A DNA stretch of 64,000 nucleotides from Bradyrhizobium sp. CCBAU 51627 (GTDB lineage Bacteria; Pseudomonadota; Alphaproteobacteria; Rhizobiales; Xanthobacteraceae): contig NZ_LBJG01000092.1 of assembly GCF_028128765.1 (NCBI RefSeq), positions 62,001 to 126,000 of the forward strand. The letters are read 5' to 3'. Positions within the stretch are counted from its first letter, which is position 1, and every line of letters starts with the position of its first letter. The position numbers were made by a program, and so were the translations under genes. Positions 26,827 to 37,288 of this stretch are shown here, piece by piece. The notes below the pieces were generated by a model. It had not been told where the DNA came from. It did no database searches and was given only the letters and a program-made list of their open reading frames with translations.

Positions 26827-28354
26827 CTGGACGCCGCCCCGACGACGCCGCCCAATTTAGCTTTCTTGCAGCCCAGACGCCTAGCAAGCGTCTCGCTCAT
26901 GCGCGCAGAGTACGTCTAGCCACTCGCCTTTGGTCGTGAAGATATTCGCTGGTTACGCAGTTTCCCTGCCCTCGCTCGAGGCCGCTTTTGCGCAAACGCG
27001 TTTAAACATGGCGGCAGTCCGAGTTAAACTTCAGGTAAGCCAAATAAGACAGAGATTGCCAACCTGCCAGAGCCCCGGATCGGAGCTCTTCGCATCGCCA
27101 GGGGATCGCTACTTTCGGCCGGCCTTCGGCGGCAGCTTCGAGCTCGACCCCTCCTTTCAGGCATCCCTCGATTGATTACAGTGAGTATGCGGCTTAAGCG
27201 CGTTCAGGAGTGTTCGAGTTGCATTGCCTTGCCATGCCGGCGCTATATACCGTTGCGCCGGCGGGATCGATGCCCCCTGGAGCGCAAACTATAGTGGGCG
27301 GCCTCAGCATGCTGCGGTTGTTATTCCATATGAAGTAGAGCATGACGTAGCTGCTTTAGGCCGAGGCCGAATTTGCAGATCAATTACGTCAAGCGCGATC
27401 GATAAGAAGAAAGAGAACTTGACGCACAGCTCGCAACCCATTTCAGGCGGACTTGCTTAGCATATCGAAGGGTGGTCAGAGTGGGCGCCTTAAAACCCTA
27501 GCGTATAGTATCTTCTGCCCCAAGGAAGCGCCCAACGAGAGTGCACACCCGCCAGGCTATCGTTCATTCCACTAAGAGTCCTTGTCGCCCCGTAGTACGT
27601 AGCTCGGCGAACTCTCTGTCCGAGACAAGATCGACGGTTCCGACCATTCGACGTCGGCTTCTTTTAACGGAGCATCCGATATCGCTTCCCCACCGGTGCT
27701 GCACCGTCGGCCAGAGGTCAGCTCTCCCTTCGATCTTGGTCTCAGTGACAGCGATAATCTCGCTGCAGAGCGAACAGATGCATGCCTGCTATTGCGTCAC
27801 CAACGCGTTTCAGCGTTCGCATATCCCGACATTCTTCGGCAGAGTGAGAGCTCGCTCGTTCACGGTCGCCTCTCGGGAACTAGCCAGCCAATTCGCTCTC
27901 GTCCGAAAGAAGACGATCTGATCCAGCAGACCTTTGATGGTCTGCCAACCTATAGTCGGGCCGCATAGCATCGGCTTGATTTGCGCTCTCATCGAGCTCG
28001 CAATCTGACGTAACGTAAGACTCGTTTGCTTCATGAAAATTGGATGGTGGCAGCGACGGCTTCCATAGCTCTTGGCAATGCAACGATCACCGCCGGCAGA
28101 AAGTTGATTCTTGGCCCGCGCATTCCAGCGGCACAAACCTCACGTAAATCGCCACTACAAGTGATTGCTCCCATTCTCGGGCCTGCATCATCACACGACG
28201 TTACTCGCTTGATGTTGAAAACGTCTATCAGTTGCAGAACTCTCGCACCCAAGGTTCATTGCCCCTTCTTTCCGCCATGTTCGCAACCAAAGCAGAGACG
28301 CGCTGATTGCGCACTTCGCGCGCGGCGATAGCGAGAGTCTCAGGAGACGTTTCT
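26827..28354. other. 1.5-kb stretch without a recognisable gene
   Basis: Overlapping frames of 60-126 codons on both strands have no family features and no good ribosome binding sites. The region contains no tts box. Likely decayed DNA plus the promoter of the following ATPase genes. Confidence 0.35.
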
Positions 28355-29104
28355 ATGGTAAAGCCAGTGGTAATTGTGGTCGGCGCGGACAAGGGAGGAG
28401 TCGGGAAGACGACCGTATCACGAACGCTACTGGACTACTTCAGCGTGAACAGCGTGCAAACACGCGCATTCGACACAGAGTGGCCTCGGGGAACGCTGAA
28501 GCGCTTTTATCCTGGGATTACTGAGATCGTCGACATGACGACGACCACGGACCAGATGAAGATCTTCGATACCTTGAATTCAGGGCTGTCCGTCACTGTC
28601 ATCGATGCTCGCGCAGGCCTACTTTCCTCTGCGCTGGCTTCCTTGCGCGACATCGGCTTTCTGGACTCGGCACGGTCTGGCCAGATCACATTTGCGGTGT
28701 TCCACATCCTTGGATCATCCATCGCGTCGCTCGACGAGATCGCGGAAACCGCGACTTTCATGAGCGGCGCAAAGTACTACCTGGTCAAGAACTTCATTAA
28801 CGACACTCAATTCTTCCAGTGGGACCAAGCGACTTACAATTCCTATTTTCACCGCATCAAACATGCGACTGAGTTGACCATACCGAAGCTTAACGAGATG
28901 GCCTATGAGCAGGTGGAGATCGCATCCGTCCCATTCATAGACTTCGTCGCAAACAAAGCACGGAACGATGAACCCGCGAACAACTCCTTCGTGCTGCGCG
29001 GCTATGTCCGGCACTGGCTGGCAAATGTCTGGAGCGAATTTGACCGAATCAACTTGACGGAATTGGCCGGCGCCAAGTCCGCCACCCGGGCCGGCGAGAA
29101 GTAG
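28355..29104 (+). CDS. ParA/MinD-like P-loop ATPase
   Basis: 249 residues from the ATG at 28355, preceded by CAGGAGA. The deviant Walker A motif KGGVGKTT is at about residues 11-18 (GADKGGVGKTTVS). A conserved Asp follows in the switch region (VTVIDARAG), where ParA-like proteins usually read D-P/T-P. The rest is less conserved. Such ATPases place plasmids, chromosomes or protein machines in the cell. It is followed 59 bases later by a second P-loop gene. It is not near a ParB or parS-like element that I can see, so a role in DNA partition is not supported. Confidence 0.75.
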   Translation: MVKPVVIVVGADKGGVGKTTVSRTLLDYFSVNSVQTRAFDTEWPRGTLKRFYPGITEIVDMTTTTDQMKIFDTLNSGLSVTVIDARAGLLSSALASLRDIGFLDSARSGQITFAVFHILGSSIASLDEIAETATFMSGAKYYLVKNFINDTQFFQWDQATYNSYFHRIKHATELTIPKLNEMAYEQVEIASVPFIDFVANKARNDEPANNSFVLRGYVRHWLANVWSEFDRINLTELAGAKSATRAGEK

Positions 29105-29163
29105 TCGCATATCTGGCGAGCTCAGGTCGGGCCCACGTACGAAACGAAATTGATCTGCTGGCT

Positions 29164-29883
29164 ATGTTAGCGACCCCCATCTACATCATCTGCTCTCCTA
29201 GCCCGCAGGTCGGTAAAACCCTCATCGCTCGGGCCATGAGCGAGTTCTTGCTGCTGAAAAACGGCACAGCATTGTCGTTTGACGTCAACTTGAAAGAGCC
29301 GTCATTGCTTGACTACCTCCCCAACATCACGGAGACCGCGGATGTGATCGACACTTACGGCAAGATGCAGCTGATGGACCCTCTTATCATCCACGATCGT
29401 GTAGCCAAGGTAATTGACCTTGGCTTTCACGCCTTCGACGAATTCTTCAAGATGTGCGAGGAGATTGGCTTCATGAAGGAGACAGCGCGCTGCTATGTCG
29501 CCCCTATCATCCTCTTCGTCGCAGCCGCAGACCGTATCTCCCTTCGCGCTTATGAAATGCTGCGGCGGCGAATTCCGCCGACGTCGCTGATCACCGTCCA
29601 CAATGAATTCGTGCTGCGCGGCGGATTACCTGAGGCGATGGATAGCGAGCGGGTGGTTCGCATTTCCGCACTTCCGCTGTTCCTCAAAAGATATATAGAC
29701 CGGCTTAGCTTTTCCTTCACTGGATATCTGCGCAACGAGAAGGACTGGTCCACCGAGCTGCATCAATGGATCCGACGGAACTACAGCATGTTTCGCGATC
29801 TGGATTCGAGTGTGACGCTGCGAAAGTCCGATCGACCGCGGGCGACGGATATCGATAGCCTACGTTGCACAAGGTCCACTTGA
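29164..29883 (+). CDS. Second P-loop ATPase-like protein, partner of the preceding gene
   Basis: 239 residues with an N-terminal P-loop SPSPQVGKTL (residues about 11-20). The signature lysine of the deviant Walker A is missing, and the switch Asp region reads KVIDLGFHAFD. The overall length and many positions parallel the preceding protein (Walker A, an IVDM/VIDT TxxQM/GKMQ segment, ID strand, C-terminal RGYxRxW/TGYLRNEKDW segment), so the two look like diverged duplicates. One may be a regulatory partner. No membrane segment. Confidence 0.65.
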   Translation: MLATPIYIICSPSPQVGKTLIARAMSEFLLLKNGTALSFDVNLKEPSLLDYLPNITETADVIDTYGKMQLMDPLIIHDRVAKVIDLGFHAFDEFFKMCEEIGFMKETARCYVAPIILFVAAADRISLRAYEMLRRRIPPTSLITVHNEFVLRGGLPEAMDSERVVRISALPLFLKRYIDRLSFSFTGYLRNEKDWSTELHQWIRRNYSMFRDLDSSVTLRKSDRPRATDIDSLRCTRST

Positions 29884-30162
29884 GAGTTCGGCCTGATCGC
29901 CATCTATTCGCCCGGGCTCCGAATGGTCGTTGATCCCTGACTTCGATGGCGTTCGCAACGCGAATGCATGGAGTTTTGTATGCGACTCTTCGCTTGGATC
30001 TCCATCCTTACCGTAATCGTCCCGACGGACAGCACGAGGGGCAATTGACGGTGGCTCATTCGCGAATGCCTCTTCCAAAGAGCACGTCCTCGAAAGAGTC
30101 GATGACTCTCTTCACGTTGTAATCGGTTAGGCGGATCGGCGGGGCCTTCCTTCGGAGGGCGC

Positions 30163-31809
30163 TCATAGCTCAAGGTCGAGTTTCCTGAGCACCTGATGCA
30201 AGACCGCACTTTTGATCTCCCGGGCGATCTCGTTTCGTATCTCTGCGCCGAGGACCCGCTCGGCATCGGCATCGCCTGTCAGGCCATGCTCGGCCAGTCG
30301 CCCATTCAAGCGGGTTTCAAACTGTACGCCCATGGCGTCGACGAGCCGCTCCTGCATTTCAGTATAGACTTGGGGTGCGATGCGCCTCACCGCACTTTCC
30401 CATGGTTGCCAGCGCGCTGCCAAATAGTCCGTAAATTCCGCCGCTTCCTGGTCCCGCACTGATGCCTCGGCCCTGGCCACATCCTCCTCGGTCACGTGAG
30501 AGACGTTCATGAATCGCATGTCGGGAGCAATGTGCCTCAGCTCCAGCGCGTCCCGCAGCTGGGTCTGGTAGGCAAGGTAGACCTCGATCTCATCGACGTC
30601 CGCGCCGGGATCGGCACGACGAAGCGAGTTGACCCTCTCGCGCGCGATCCCATCAAGCGCTTCCAAGCGAAACATGACGCGGCCGTTTTGAAGCAATTCG
30701 CCGACTCGCCCGTCATAGACGCCGTCCTCCACATCAGCGTTCAGGCGCGCTGCCTGCATGCCGTTCCAGACCAAAGTAATGCGATCTTCGCAGCTCGCGT
30801 TCGCTCCTGAAGCCAACTCGAAATACTGCTCGCGCAAACGCGGCCTGACGGCTGCCTGCCGCAGATCTTCGGCAACCGCCTGGCGGAACGTCTCGTGATG
30901 GTAATTCACGGTGCCCCGGAGCCTGTCAAGGAAATGTGCATAGTCCGCGGCCCCCGGCTCATGGGCGAAGTGTTGCCAAGCGGCCACTACCGTGGGCTCG
31001 CCCTCGAGCCACTCCGCGGCAACCTCTTGCAGGGACCGCGCCGCAACCTCCAACGCTCCACTCATGGTCGAGATGAAAACCGGAGGGCCGGCATAGTGTC
31101 TGGCGCGCATCGCTGTTGCCAGGCCGACCTGCACCCAATCGGCGAGCGGATTATTCTCCAGATTAACGCTCGACTCGCGGCTTAGACGCGTCAGCAGCGT
31201 CTCGGGCACGCTGGTCAGCTGATTGTTGCTGGCGCCGAGCCATAACAGCTGGTGCGGGACGGTCTCAGGCAGGTTGGTCAGCCGGTTGTGGCTGGCGCTA
31301 AACCATTCGAGCCCGGCCGGAAGAGGCTCGGGCAGCTCCGTCAACTGATTGTACTCGACGTTCAGAAGCTGGAGCCCGGCCGGAAGCCGGGGTAGGTAGG
31401 TCAGGCGGTTACCGCTGGCGTCCAACTCCTGAAGCGTTGCTGGAAGGTGTTCGGGCAGGCTTGCCAGCTGATTGTTGTCGACATTCAGGCGGCGCACGCC
31501 GGCCAGAATGGGCGCAGTTAACGTAGTCAGGGACAGAGACGACAGAGCTAGCGGCTCATCGAGATCACCCGTGCCCCGCCAAGCGCTCGTAAGACTTACC
31601 GCCTGTTGCCGATCCTCATGTTGCGCCTGCCCGTCTTCGGCAGCCCAGTCGGCCAACACCTCCTCCTGCCAGGCAACCGCCTCGGCAGCGGACGCGTGCA
31701 CGTCCCTCAAGGCCTCTCCCCACTGCGACGCGGCCGGAGAGCCCGGTTGGGAGCTTTCGGAATCAGAAGTTGCGGAAGGAGTACCTGCGCCGAGCTGTTC
31801 TGCGTTCAT
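30163..31809 (-). CDS. nopM: T3SS effector NopM, LRR-NEL E3 ubiquitin ligase
   Basis: 548-residue effector of the IpaH/NopM family. Residues about 1-100 are the variable secretion region. Residues 105-225 hold five to six leucine-rich repeats of the LxxLPE type (NNQLASLPEHLPATLQELD and similar). From about 226 comes the NEL domain with the catalytic cysteine in SCEDR at residue 340. Host-cell E3 ubiquitin ligase activity is known for NopM of other rhizobia. A clear tts box lies about 310 bases upstream on the same strand. Length is normal and there are no disruptions. Confidence 0.95.
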   Translation of the reverse strand: MNAEQLGAGTPSATSDSESSQPGSPAASQWGEALRDVHASAAEAVAWQEEVLADWAAEDGQAQHEDRQQAVSLTSAWRGTGDLDEPLALSSLSLTTLTAPILAGVRRLNVDNNQLASLPEHLPATLQELDASGNRLTYLPRLPAGLQLLNVEYNQLTELPEPLPAGLEWFSASHNRLTNLPETVPHQLLWLGASNNQLTSVPETLLTRLSRESSVNLENNPLADWVQVGLATAMRARHYAGPPVFISTMSGALEVAARSLQEVAAEWLEGEPTVVAAWQHFAHEPGAADYAHFLDRLRGTVNYHHETFRQAVAEDLRQAAVRPRLREQYFELASGANASCEDRITLVWNGMQAARLNADVEDGVYDGRVGELLQNGRVMFRLEALDGIARERVNSLRRADPGADVDEIEVYLAYQTQLRDALELRHIAPDMRFMNVSHVTEEDVARAEASVRDQEAAEFTDYLAARWQPWESAVRRIAPQVYTEMQERLVDAMGVQFETRLNGRLAEHGLTGDADAERVLGAEIRNEIAREIKSAVLHQVLRKLDLEL

Positions 31810-32104
31810 CGATATGGTTTCTTAGGTAGCAAAATGGAGCGAACGCGCCGGGTCGGCGCATCTTAGAACTGGTAGTCCCCCCTATCGCTGACACCCCACC
31901 GGCCGACCGAAACGAGGTGTGATCCCACAATCGGGCCGTCCCGCACGACCGGCGCGAATACGCTTCTGCAGGTGCCACCGAGCAACTGCAGGCAGTGCAG
32001 CCGGCGACATCCCGCCCGTGGATCGGCTGATATCGGAGTCCACCCCGGTCTCGCCTGCGAGGCCTGAACCTTTTGAGCCGAGCCTGCGAACGAGTAGCGA
32101 TGTT

Positions 32105-32140
32105 CATAATGTGGAAGCTAGCTGTCGATAAGCTGACGGA
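32105..32140 (-). promoter_or_regulatory. tts box of nopM
   Basis: The minus strand reads CGTCAGCTTATCGACAGCT from 32138, with both tts-box halves and one mismatch. It points to nopM. Confidence 0.85.
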
Positions 32141-32704
32141 CACCGGAGCGACGGGAAGACTGATGGCCCCCCATCGATTTCTCAACCTTAAGCTCGGTCC
32201 TGCGCAGATGAATCAGTTCGAGCTAGACCGCCTGGTGCCGGGTGCAGGCACGACGGCAGCGGCGCACTTACGCCGGCAACTTTGCTGTGGCTTGGGGCGA
32301 GCTAGCCCCACTGCCATTCTCCGCCTGGCTCAAGACCTAGTCCTTCTGTTTTGTTCAATTCTGTAGTTCTTGGCGATCACATCGGCGATTGCGAATGCCC
32401 GTAGTAGCGCGGATCTATTTAAGTACTCTCCGGCCACACCAATCCTGTGGAGCGCTGGAATTGTGCAGGACACACGATCGCGGCGCCGTGAAAACGCGAG
32501 GATCTGCCGCGATTTATCGTCACACGAGCAGTGTAGGGTGATATTGATTGGTAAGAGTTGCATACACCGAACTGCTCGCCGCGGCGGGGAAGAACGACGC
32601 TGGAAGTCGCAAGTCCTCGGCTCAACTCGGCAGGAATGCAAAGCCGAGGGACGGCCGCTCGACGACGATCGCCATGCTTGATACTCCAGGGACGAACATC
32701 TGTG
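32141..32704. other. Stretch without a recognisable gene
   Basis: Short overlapping frames only, between the nopM promoter and a small hypothetical gene. Confidence 0.4.
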
Positions 32705-33004
32705 ATGACTTCGATTGATGATACACTAAGTGAGATCAGATGGCTGCGAAACGAAATCTGGCGCTGCCGTCGGTTACTTAATGCTAGTCTTCCTGGCGCG
32801 GAGCGCAAGCTCGTTGAGAAACGGCTACTTGAACAGCTTTCTGCCTTTGAAGGACTCTTGTCGACGGCGTTTCCTTTGGCCTTGGGGCCAAAAGTGTGTT
32901 CGGTCGAGAGGACCACGATCGGGCGAAGCCATTCCCCTGAAGCGGTCATCGAGAACGCCGCGATGGCATCAAGCGTTACATTCGGCAAGTCGATCAGCGG
33001 CTAA
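32705..33004 (+). CDS. Small helical hypothetical protein
   Basis: 99 residues from the ATG at 32705 (MTSIDDTLSEI). The first about 55 residues form a charged amphipathic helix pair (LRNEIWRCRRLLNASL ... LVEKRLLEQLSAFEGLL). The rest is less ordered. The frame is open upstream to 32558, but I favour the internal start because the upstream part has no family character. I do not recognise it. Confidence 0.45.
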   Translation: MTSIDDTLSEIRWLRNEIWRCRRLLNASLPGAERKLVEKRLLEQLSAFEGLLSTAFPLALGPKVCSVERTTIGRSHSPEAVIENAAMASSVTFGKSISG

Positions 33005-33549
33005 CAAACGAGCTTCCTAGCTCAATCTGTTGTCTTGAGGCCGGCGGTCCAGCCGAAGGTAATCCCAAGCTGGGAAATGCAAGAAAAACCTGGATGGTCT
33101 TCTACCTGTCACAACCGACTTCGCCACCTTCCCTAAAATACCTAGTCGCCGACCACGACACCATAGATTGGTGAGTAGTCCAGAATTCCTGCATATGTCT
33201 GGCCCATTATCTCTACAGCTGACGCAGATTGTCCGTCGGACACTTACAGCGAACCGATAGCCCTCTGACGAATGCCTCGGAGTCGCCGAATGCTGCAGCG
33301 CTCAATAAAGCACAAATGCTGCGGTACGAAATCGAAATACGGGGCGCACCACAACCTCGTAACACGGGTGGGTGCACCGTCTATCGCTGATCGAGGCCAA
33401 TCGATTCACGGATCAGTCCTCAGATAGTTGAGCTGCACCTCGCAGGTTGATGCTCCAGCCCGATCGCCTTTCAGCCAACGCCCTGGCCAAACCCCAGCGC
33501 CAGTCAGTCTGAACATCTCACTATCGTTCGAGTTCGCAACTGCCGCCCC
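33005..33549. other. Stretch without a recognisable gene
   Basis: No long frame on either strand and no regulatory motif that I can name. Confidence 0.5.
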
Positions 33550-33906
33550 TCACTCTCGATGAAGGCCTCCGGGACGCCTATTCAGAGATTCTCTCGGTCC
33601 GTTGTTTCCGTCCGCGGCGGTTGGCATCATGCGTCGACATTCGCGGCGCAAGTTTTTGAAATTGTCCTTAAGACAAAAAATGGCCACATCAACATCGCTA
33701 CGGCCTGTAAAGCGGTCACAGAAGCGGCTCACGTCTGGTTTGCACGACACCAAGACGTCCTCGGCGCGACGATCTCGCGCGCGAGCGTGTGCTGTGCACC
33801 ACGTCGCTGCGATCGCGATCGCAGCGAGGGCGGCTGCAGCGCGATGCGCGTTGCAAGTCCAGCCCATTCGTCGCAATTGATTCACCACACCTCTCTTAAT
33901 CCGCAT
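33550..33906 (-). CDS. Small exported protein with a cysteine-rich repeat
   Basis: 118 residues from the ATG at 33906 (MRIKRGV). Residues about 20-42 form a signal peptide-like hydrophobic run (AAAALAAIAIAATWCTAHARA). The mature part contains CKPDVSRFC and AIFCLKDNFKNLRREC, which fits the Cys-rich repeat (PF00839 type) of small exported bacterial proteins. The upstream 53 codons of the open frame look non-coding. Function unknown; a periplasmic location is inferred. Confidence 0.6.
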   Translation of the reverse strand: MRIKRGVVNQLRRMGWTCNAHRAAAALAAIAIAATWCTAHARARDRRAEDVLVSCKPDVSRFCDRFTGRSDVDVAIFCLKDNFKNLRRECRRMMPTAADGNNGPRESLNRRPGGLHRE

Positions 33907-35076
33907 ATGCTTCACTATTTTTCTTTGCCCCGCGAGGGCGATCCGTTTACCGGATTGCAACGCCTCGGCAGCCACCGGCTCGCTGTTCCGGGCCGACGCA
34001 ATGATTAGAGGGCCCGAATCATCGTCCCTCAACGCGCAATACGCATTGCGAAGACCGGGATGCAACAGAGATCGGCCGTTTAGCGCTTGTGTACCGATGT
34101 TGGCTCCCGATATGGCTTTCTGCTTCGCAATGCCTACAACCTGACGCTACGGTCGATTCAAGCGCTTTAAGCGCGCAGGCACCGCATATCATCTTATATC
34201 AGCGCTTTTTCCGAACGATCGGACGCCGACCGTCCCTCTGCTCAGATCGGAAGATACACCAATCGGATGGCATGGACTTGCGCATCATTGACGAGTTTTA
34301 CGGACGCATATTCGCCAAGCACCATGGCCTCTGCGATAGGCATCGTATCATCTTCGGGTGCCATCTCGTAGCTCTTACATGCGCGGTTGGTGACGCGAAC
34401 GTCCAAACTCTTACAATAAGATGCAGCGATCTGAGACGCTGGGTGGAGACCGATACAAAGCCTGCCTTGCCACTAGCCGCCCAGATACTCCTTGAAACGG
34501 CACAGCGATTGCTGGGTGAGGATCAGCCAGTTGCGAAGGAAGCGGTGGCGGCGGAGCGGGGTTCCAATGAGGCTTATTCGATTCATTCTGATTGATCTGG
34601 CTTTGATGCTGCTCGCACCTGAGAGTGCAGAGGCCACGATTATGAGGACCTGCGCAGACTTCAAATCGGCTCGCGAAACTTTGGGATGCTTGAGGCCGAT
34701 TTCCGTCCGGAAGCTGGTATTCAGCCCTGGCGTGATCCGACATCTTTGCCGGCACACCTCTCAAGCCGCGCCATTCGAACATTCAGCAGAAGCCCTCGGC
34801 CCGCCAAGCAGAGTGACAACCTCGCGCGGCCGGAAAGCCGCTTACCTCTCAATGGGTAGCGCACAGGACAGCGTCTGATTGCCACGAGCCTAGCGGCTCG
34901 GAGATGCTCAATAAGACTGAAGTCTTGACACCGATCTGCGGTCCGCCCTCCCACCTTATGCCCTCACGCGAGCTGAAAACACCCTGCTGGAGCGGAATAG
35001 AATGGATCGTCGGAGGCATGGCGATCACCTCCATTGCAGCCACCGGGATCGTGACACAGATGAGAAGATACAGCAC
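33907..35076. other. 1.2-kb stretch without a recognisable gene
   Basis: A plus-strand frame at 34567-34878 begins with a hydrophobic segment but is otherwise unlike any family and overlaps other frames. No modA or modB remnant is visible before the ModC-like gene. Confidence 0.35.
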
Positions 35077-36276
35077 ATGCGCAGTTTCATCAGAGAAGCC
35101 AAAAAGGGCTATATTGAAGTTGCCTTCAACGGCTCTCCCGCAAGCATTCCGCTGGATACGCAATTCAGCCTACCGGCCAAAGGGGTCACAGCGATTTTTG
35201 GTCCCCCCGGGTGCGGTAAAACTACACTCGCGCGCTGCATCGCTGGCGTGCAGCGTCTACCAAATGGATTCTGTGCGATTGATGGGGAGATTTGGCAGGA
35301 TGAGACGACGTTTCGACCACCTCATATGCGTCGCGTCGCATATGTCTTCCAGCCACCGATTCTCTCCTCTCAATTGTCTGTACGACGCACCCTTTTATAC
35401 AACGCGTCAAAATCGGAACCGACACTGATCGATTTTGATGGTGTGGTCGAATTGCTCGCCCTGGCCCCACTGCTCGAGCGTTCGCCATCACACCTTTCCG
35501 GGATCGAGCGACAGCGACTTGCCCTTGGCTGCGCGCTGTTAGGCCAGCCTCGGCTACTCTTGCTGGACGATCCGCTTCTTGTGCGCGACCGCGGCGCCAA
35601 ATGCGAGATCCTGCCATTTCTCGAGCGCGTGCGGCAAACGCTTCCATTGTCAATGATCTACATCAGCCATGACATCGCTGATATCGAGCGTATTGCCGAT
35701 CAGCTCGTCATGATGAAAGATGGCGCCGTGACTGCGGCCGGTCCGCTCAATATCGTTCAGGGCGATCCGGCGCTTGCGAGGCGCGGCGAAGCGGCAGTCT
35801 GTCTTGATACGGTGGTCGGCGGTTATGACGGGCGCTATGGGCTGATCATGCTCCGCCTCAAGACTGCGCGCTTTCTGATACCCGGAGTGCCGCTTAGACC
35901 GGGCGCGCAGCTGCGGCTGCGCATCGCTGCCGACGACGTCAGCATTGCGTGCGAACGTCCGCGCGCTAGCTCTATCCTCAATGTATTTCGAGCACGCATA
36001 ACAGCCTCCCTGCCGCACGGCGAGGCTGAGGTCACCTTGGTTCTGATCCTTGAAACCGGCCGTTCTAGCGTGCCGCTTTTGGCGCGCATCACGCGCCGCT
36101 CCTTTGATGTGCTACGGCTCAGCATTGGAGCGGAAGTATTCGCGGAGGTCGCGCGCGCCGTTCCGCTCGGGCTGCCGAGCGGTTGCTTGCAACGCCCGCC
36201 GCATCCGCATGAGCACCTTCGACAGGTATGCCCGGATGCGAGAGAAACACCAACAAGACCCCCGGCCGTGATCTAG
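35077..36276 (+). CDS. modC: ModC-like molybdate ABC transporter ATPase, orphan
   Basis: 399 residues from the ATG at 35077. An ABC ATPase domain (about 1-230) has Walker A GPPGCGKTT (42-50), signature LSGIERQR and Walker B LLLLDDPLL. A C-terminal molybdenum-binding (TOBE/MOP-like) region follows from about 290 (RLRIAADDVSIA ...). This is the ModC layout, which energises molybdate uptake for nitrogenase. Two positions deviate: the signature is normally LSGGE, and the catalytic Glu after Walker B is Asp here. No modA or modB lies beside it, so it may use permeases encoded elsewhere or be decaying. Confidence 0.8.
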   Translation: MRSFIREAKKGYIEVAFNGSPASIPLDTQFSLPAKGVTAIFGPPGCGKTTLARCIAGVQRLPNGFCAIDGEIWQDETTFRPPHMRRVAYVFQPPILSSQLSVRRTLLYNASKSEPTLIDFDGVVELLALAPLLERSPSHLSGIERQRLALGCALLGQPRLLLLDDPLLVRDRGAKCEILPFLERVRQTLPLSMIYISHDIADIERIADQLVMMKDGAVTAAGPLNIVQGDPALARRGEAAVCLDTVVGGYDGRYGLIMLRLKTARFLIPGVPLRPGAQLRLRIAADDVSIACERPRASSILNVFRARITASLPHGEAEVTLVLILETGRSSVPLLARITRRSFDVLRLSIGAEVFAEVARAVPLGLPSGCLQRPPHPHEHLRQVCPDARETPTRPPAVI

Positions 36277-37224
36277 ATGAAATAGATCCGAATAGCCTCC
36301 TGGGCAGTTCTCTACCTTCCAAAAGACAATGTCGATAAGCTACTGGCCGAATTGGCTCACGATGTCGCGCAGCAAGGCATAGGCGTCGGCCGCAGGCGCA
36401 GCAACACTCGAGGCGAGCAAATGGCACACACATTATGCTCGCAATCGACGTTGCGACGGGACAAGATCTAGAATTCCCAACCACTCGGCAGCCGAGCCTC
36501 GAGATCGAAAATTCGCCGAACAACGAGAAGGAGCCTGGGGCCTTCGCGCCGAATTCGTTACGATAACCCGGGGCGTACTTGTCCTAACAGACTTTCCGAA
36601 AACCGCCTTGCCGGCTGGCGAGCCTCACCGCGAACGTTGACACGCTGCTGCCTTGTGATCGTCGACTTTTGCAGCAGCAGTGGTTGGATATCTCAAGCGG
36701 CGGCGCGGGGCAGCTGCGGTTATTGGTCACAACGATGCCGGACCACTTGAAGGTGACATTGCGGCTCCCGAGTACGTCGGCTCGGAAATCGTCCATCGGA
36801 ATCGTTGGCCATCTCCGGCAGCCGTCTTAGCTCGGGCGTCGGCTCCTGGCCACCTTGATGCCTTGCGAACGCGCCGGCTGTCGGCCTTCAATGGCGAGAT
36901 GTCGCAGTTCAACCGGCTTCGTCGGCTAAATAGCCCAAGCCGACGTCAACCCCTAGTCGCCTCTGCAGTGCCCGCCGGTCGAGAACGAGATTGCTACGGT
37001 TCAGGACTGGCTGCCGTGTTCGCGCCAACCGCCTAGCCTGCGCTCGCGTACTGTCGAGCTCAAAGGCTCCGAGGGGGTGTTTCTTAGGCCCAACGGGTTG
37101 TGTGCGAGCGCAGGTGATCCAGATGACCGCCAGCTTAGCGGGATCGAGGCACCAAGCGCGCGAGCATGCCTGAAACCAAGCCGCTGGGCTTGCCTTATTG
37201 CGCCCATTCCCGTCCTAAGAAGGG
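36277..37224. other. Stretch without a recognisable gene
   Basis: Several frames of about 60-134 codons, mutually overlapping, none recognisable. It ends at the promoter of ahpC. Confidence 0.4.
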
Positions 37225-37242
37225 GTGGCATATAGTTTGCTC
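37225..37242 (+). promoter_or_regulatory. Sigma-54 (-24/-12) promoter of ahpCD
   Basis: GTGGCATATAGTTTGCTC: GG of -24 and GC of -12 are exactly ten bases apart. Transcription would start about 12 bases later, some 35 bases before the ahpC start. I found no TGT-N10-ACA site close upstream. Confidence 0.75.
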
Positions 37243-37288
37243 CAGCAGTGAGGTCACGATCCAAAAAAGCAAAATGTGTGAGGACAGC

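Noticed and set aside
34567-34878. Plus-strand frame with a hydrophobic start (possible small secreted protein)
   Set aside because: Only the first 20 residues look like a signal; the rest is low quality, overlaps other frames and is unlike any family.
36325-36345. GTCGATAAGCTACTGG, partly like a leftward tts box
   Set aside because: Lacks the conserved GTCAGCTT end and has no leftward gene behind it.
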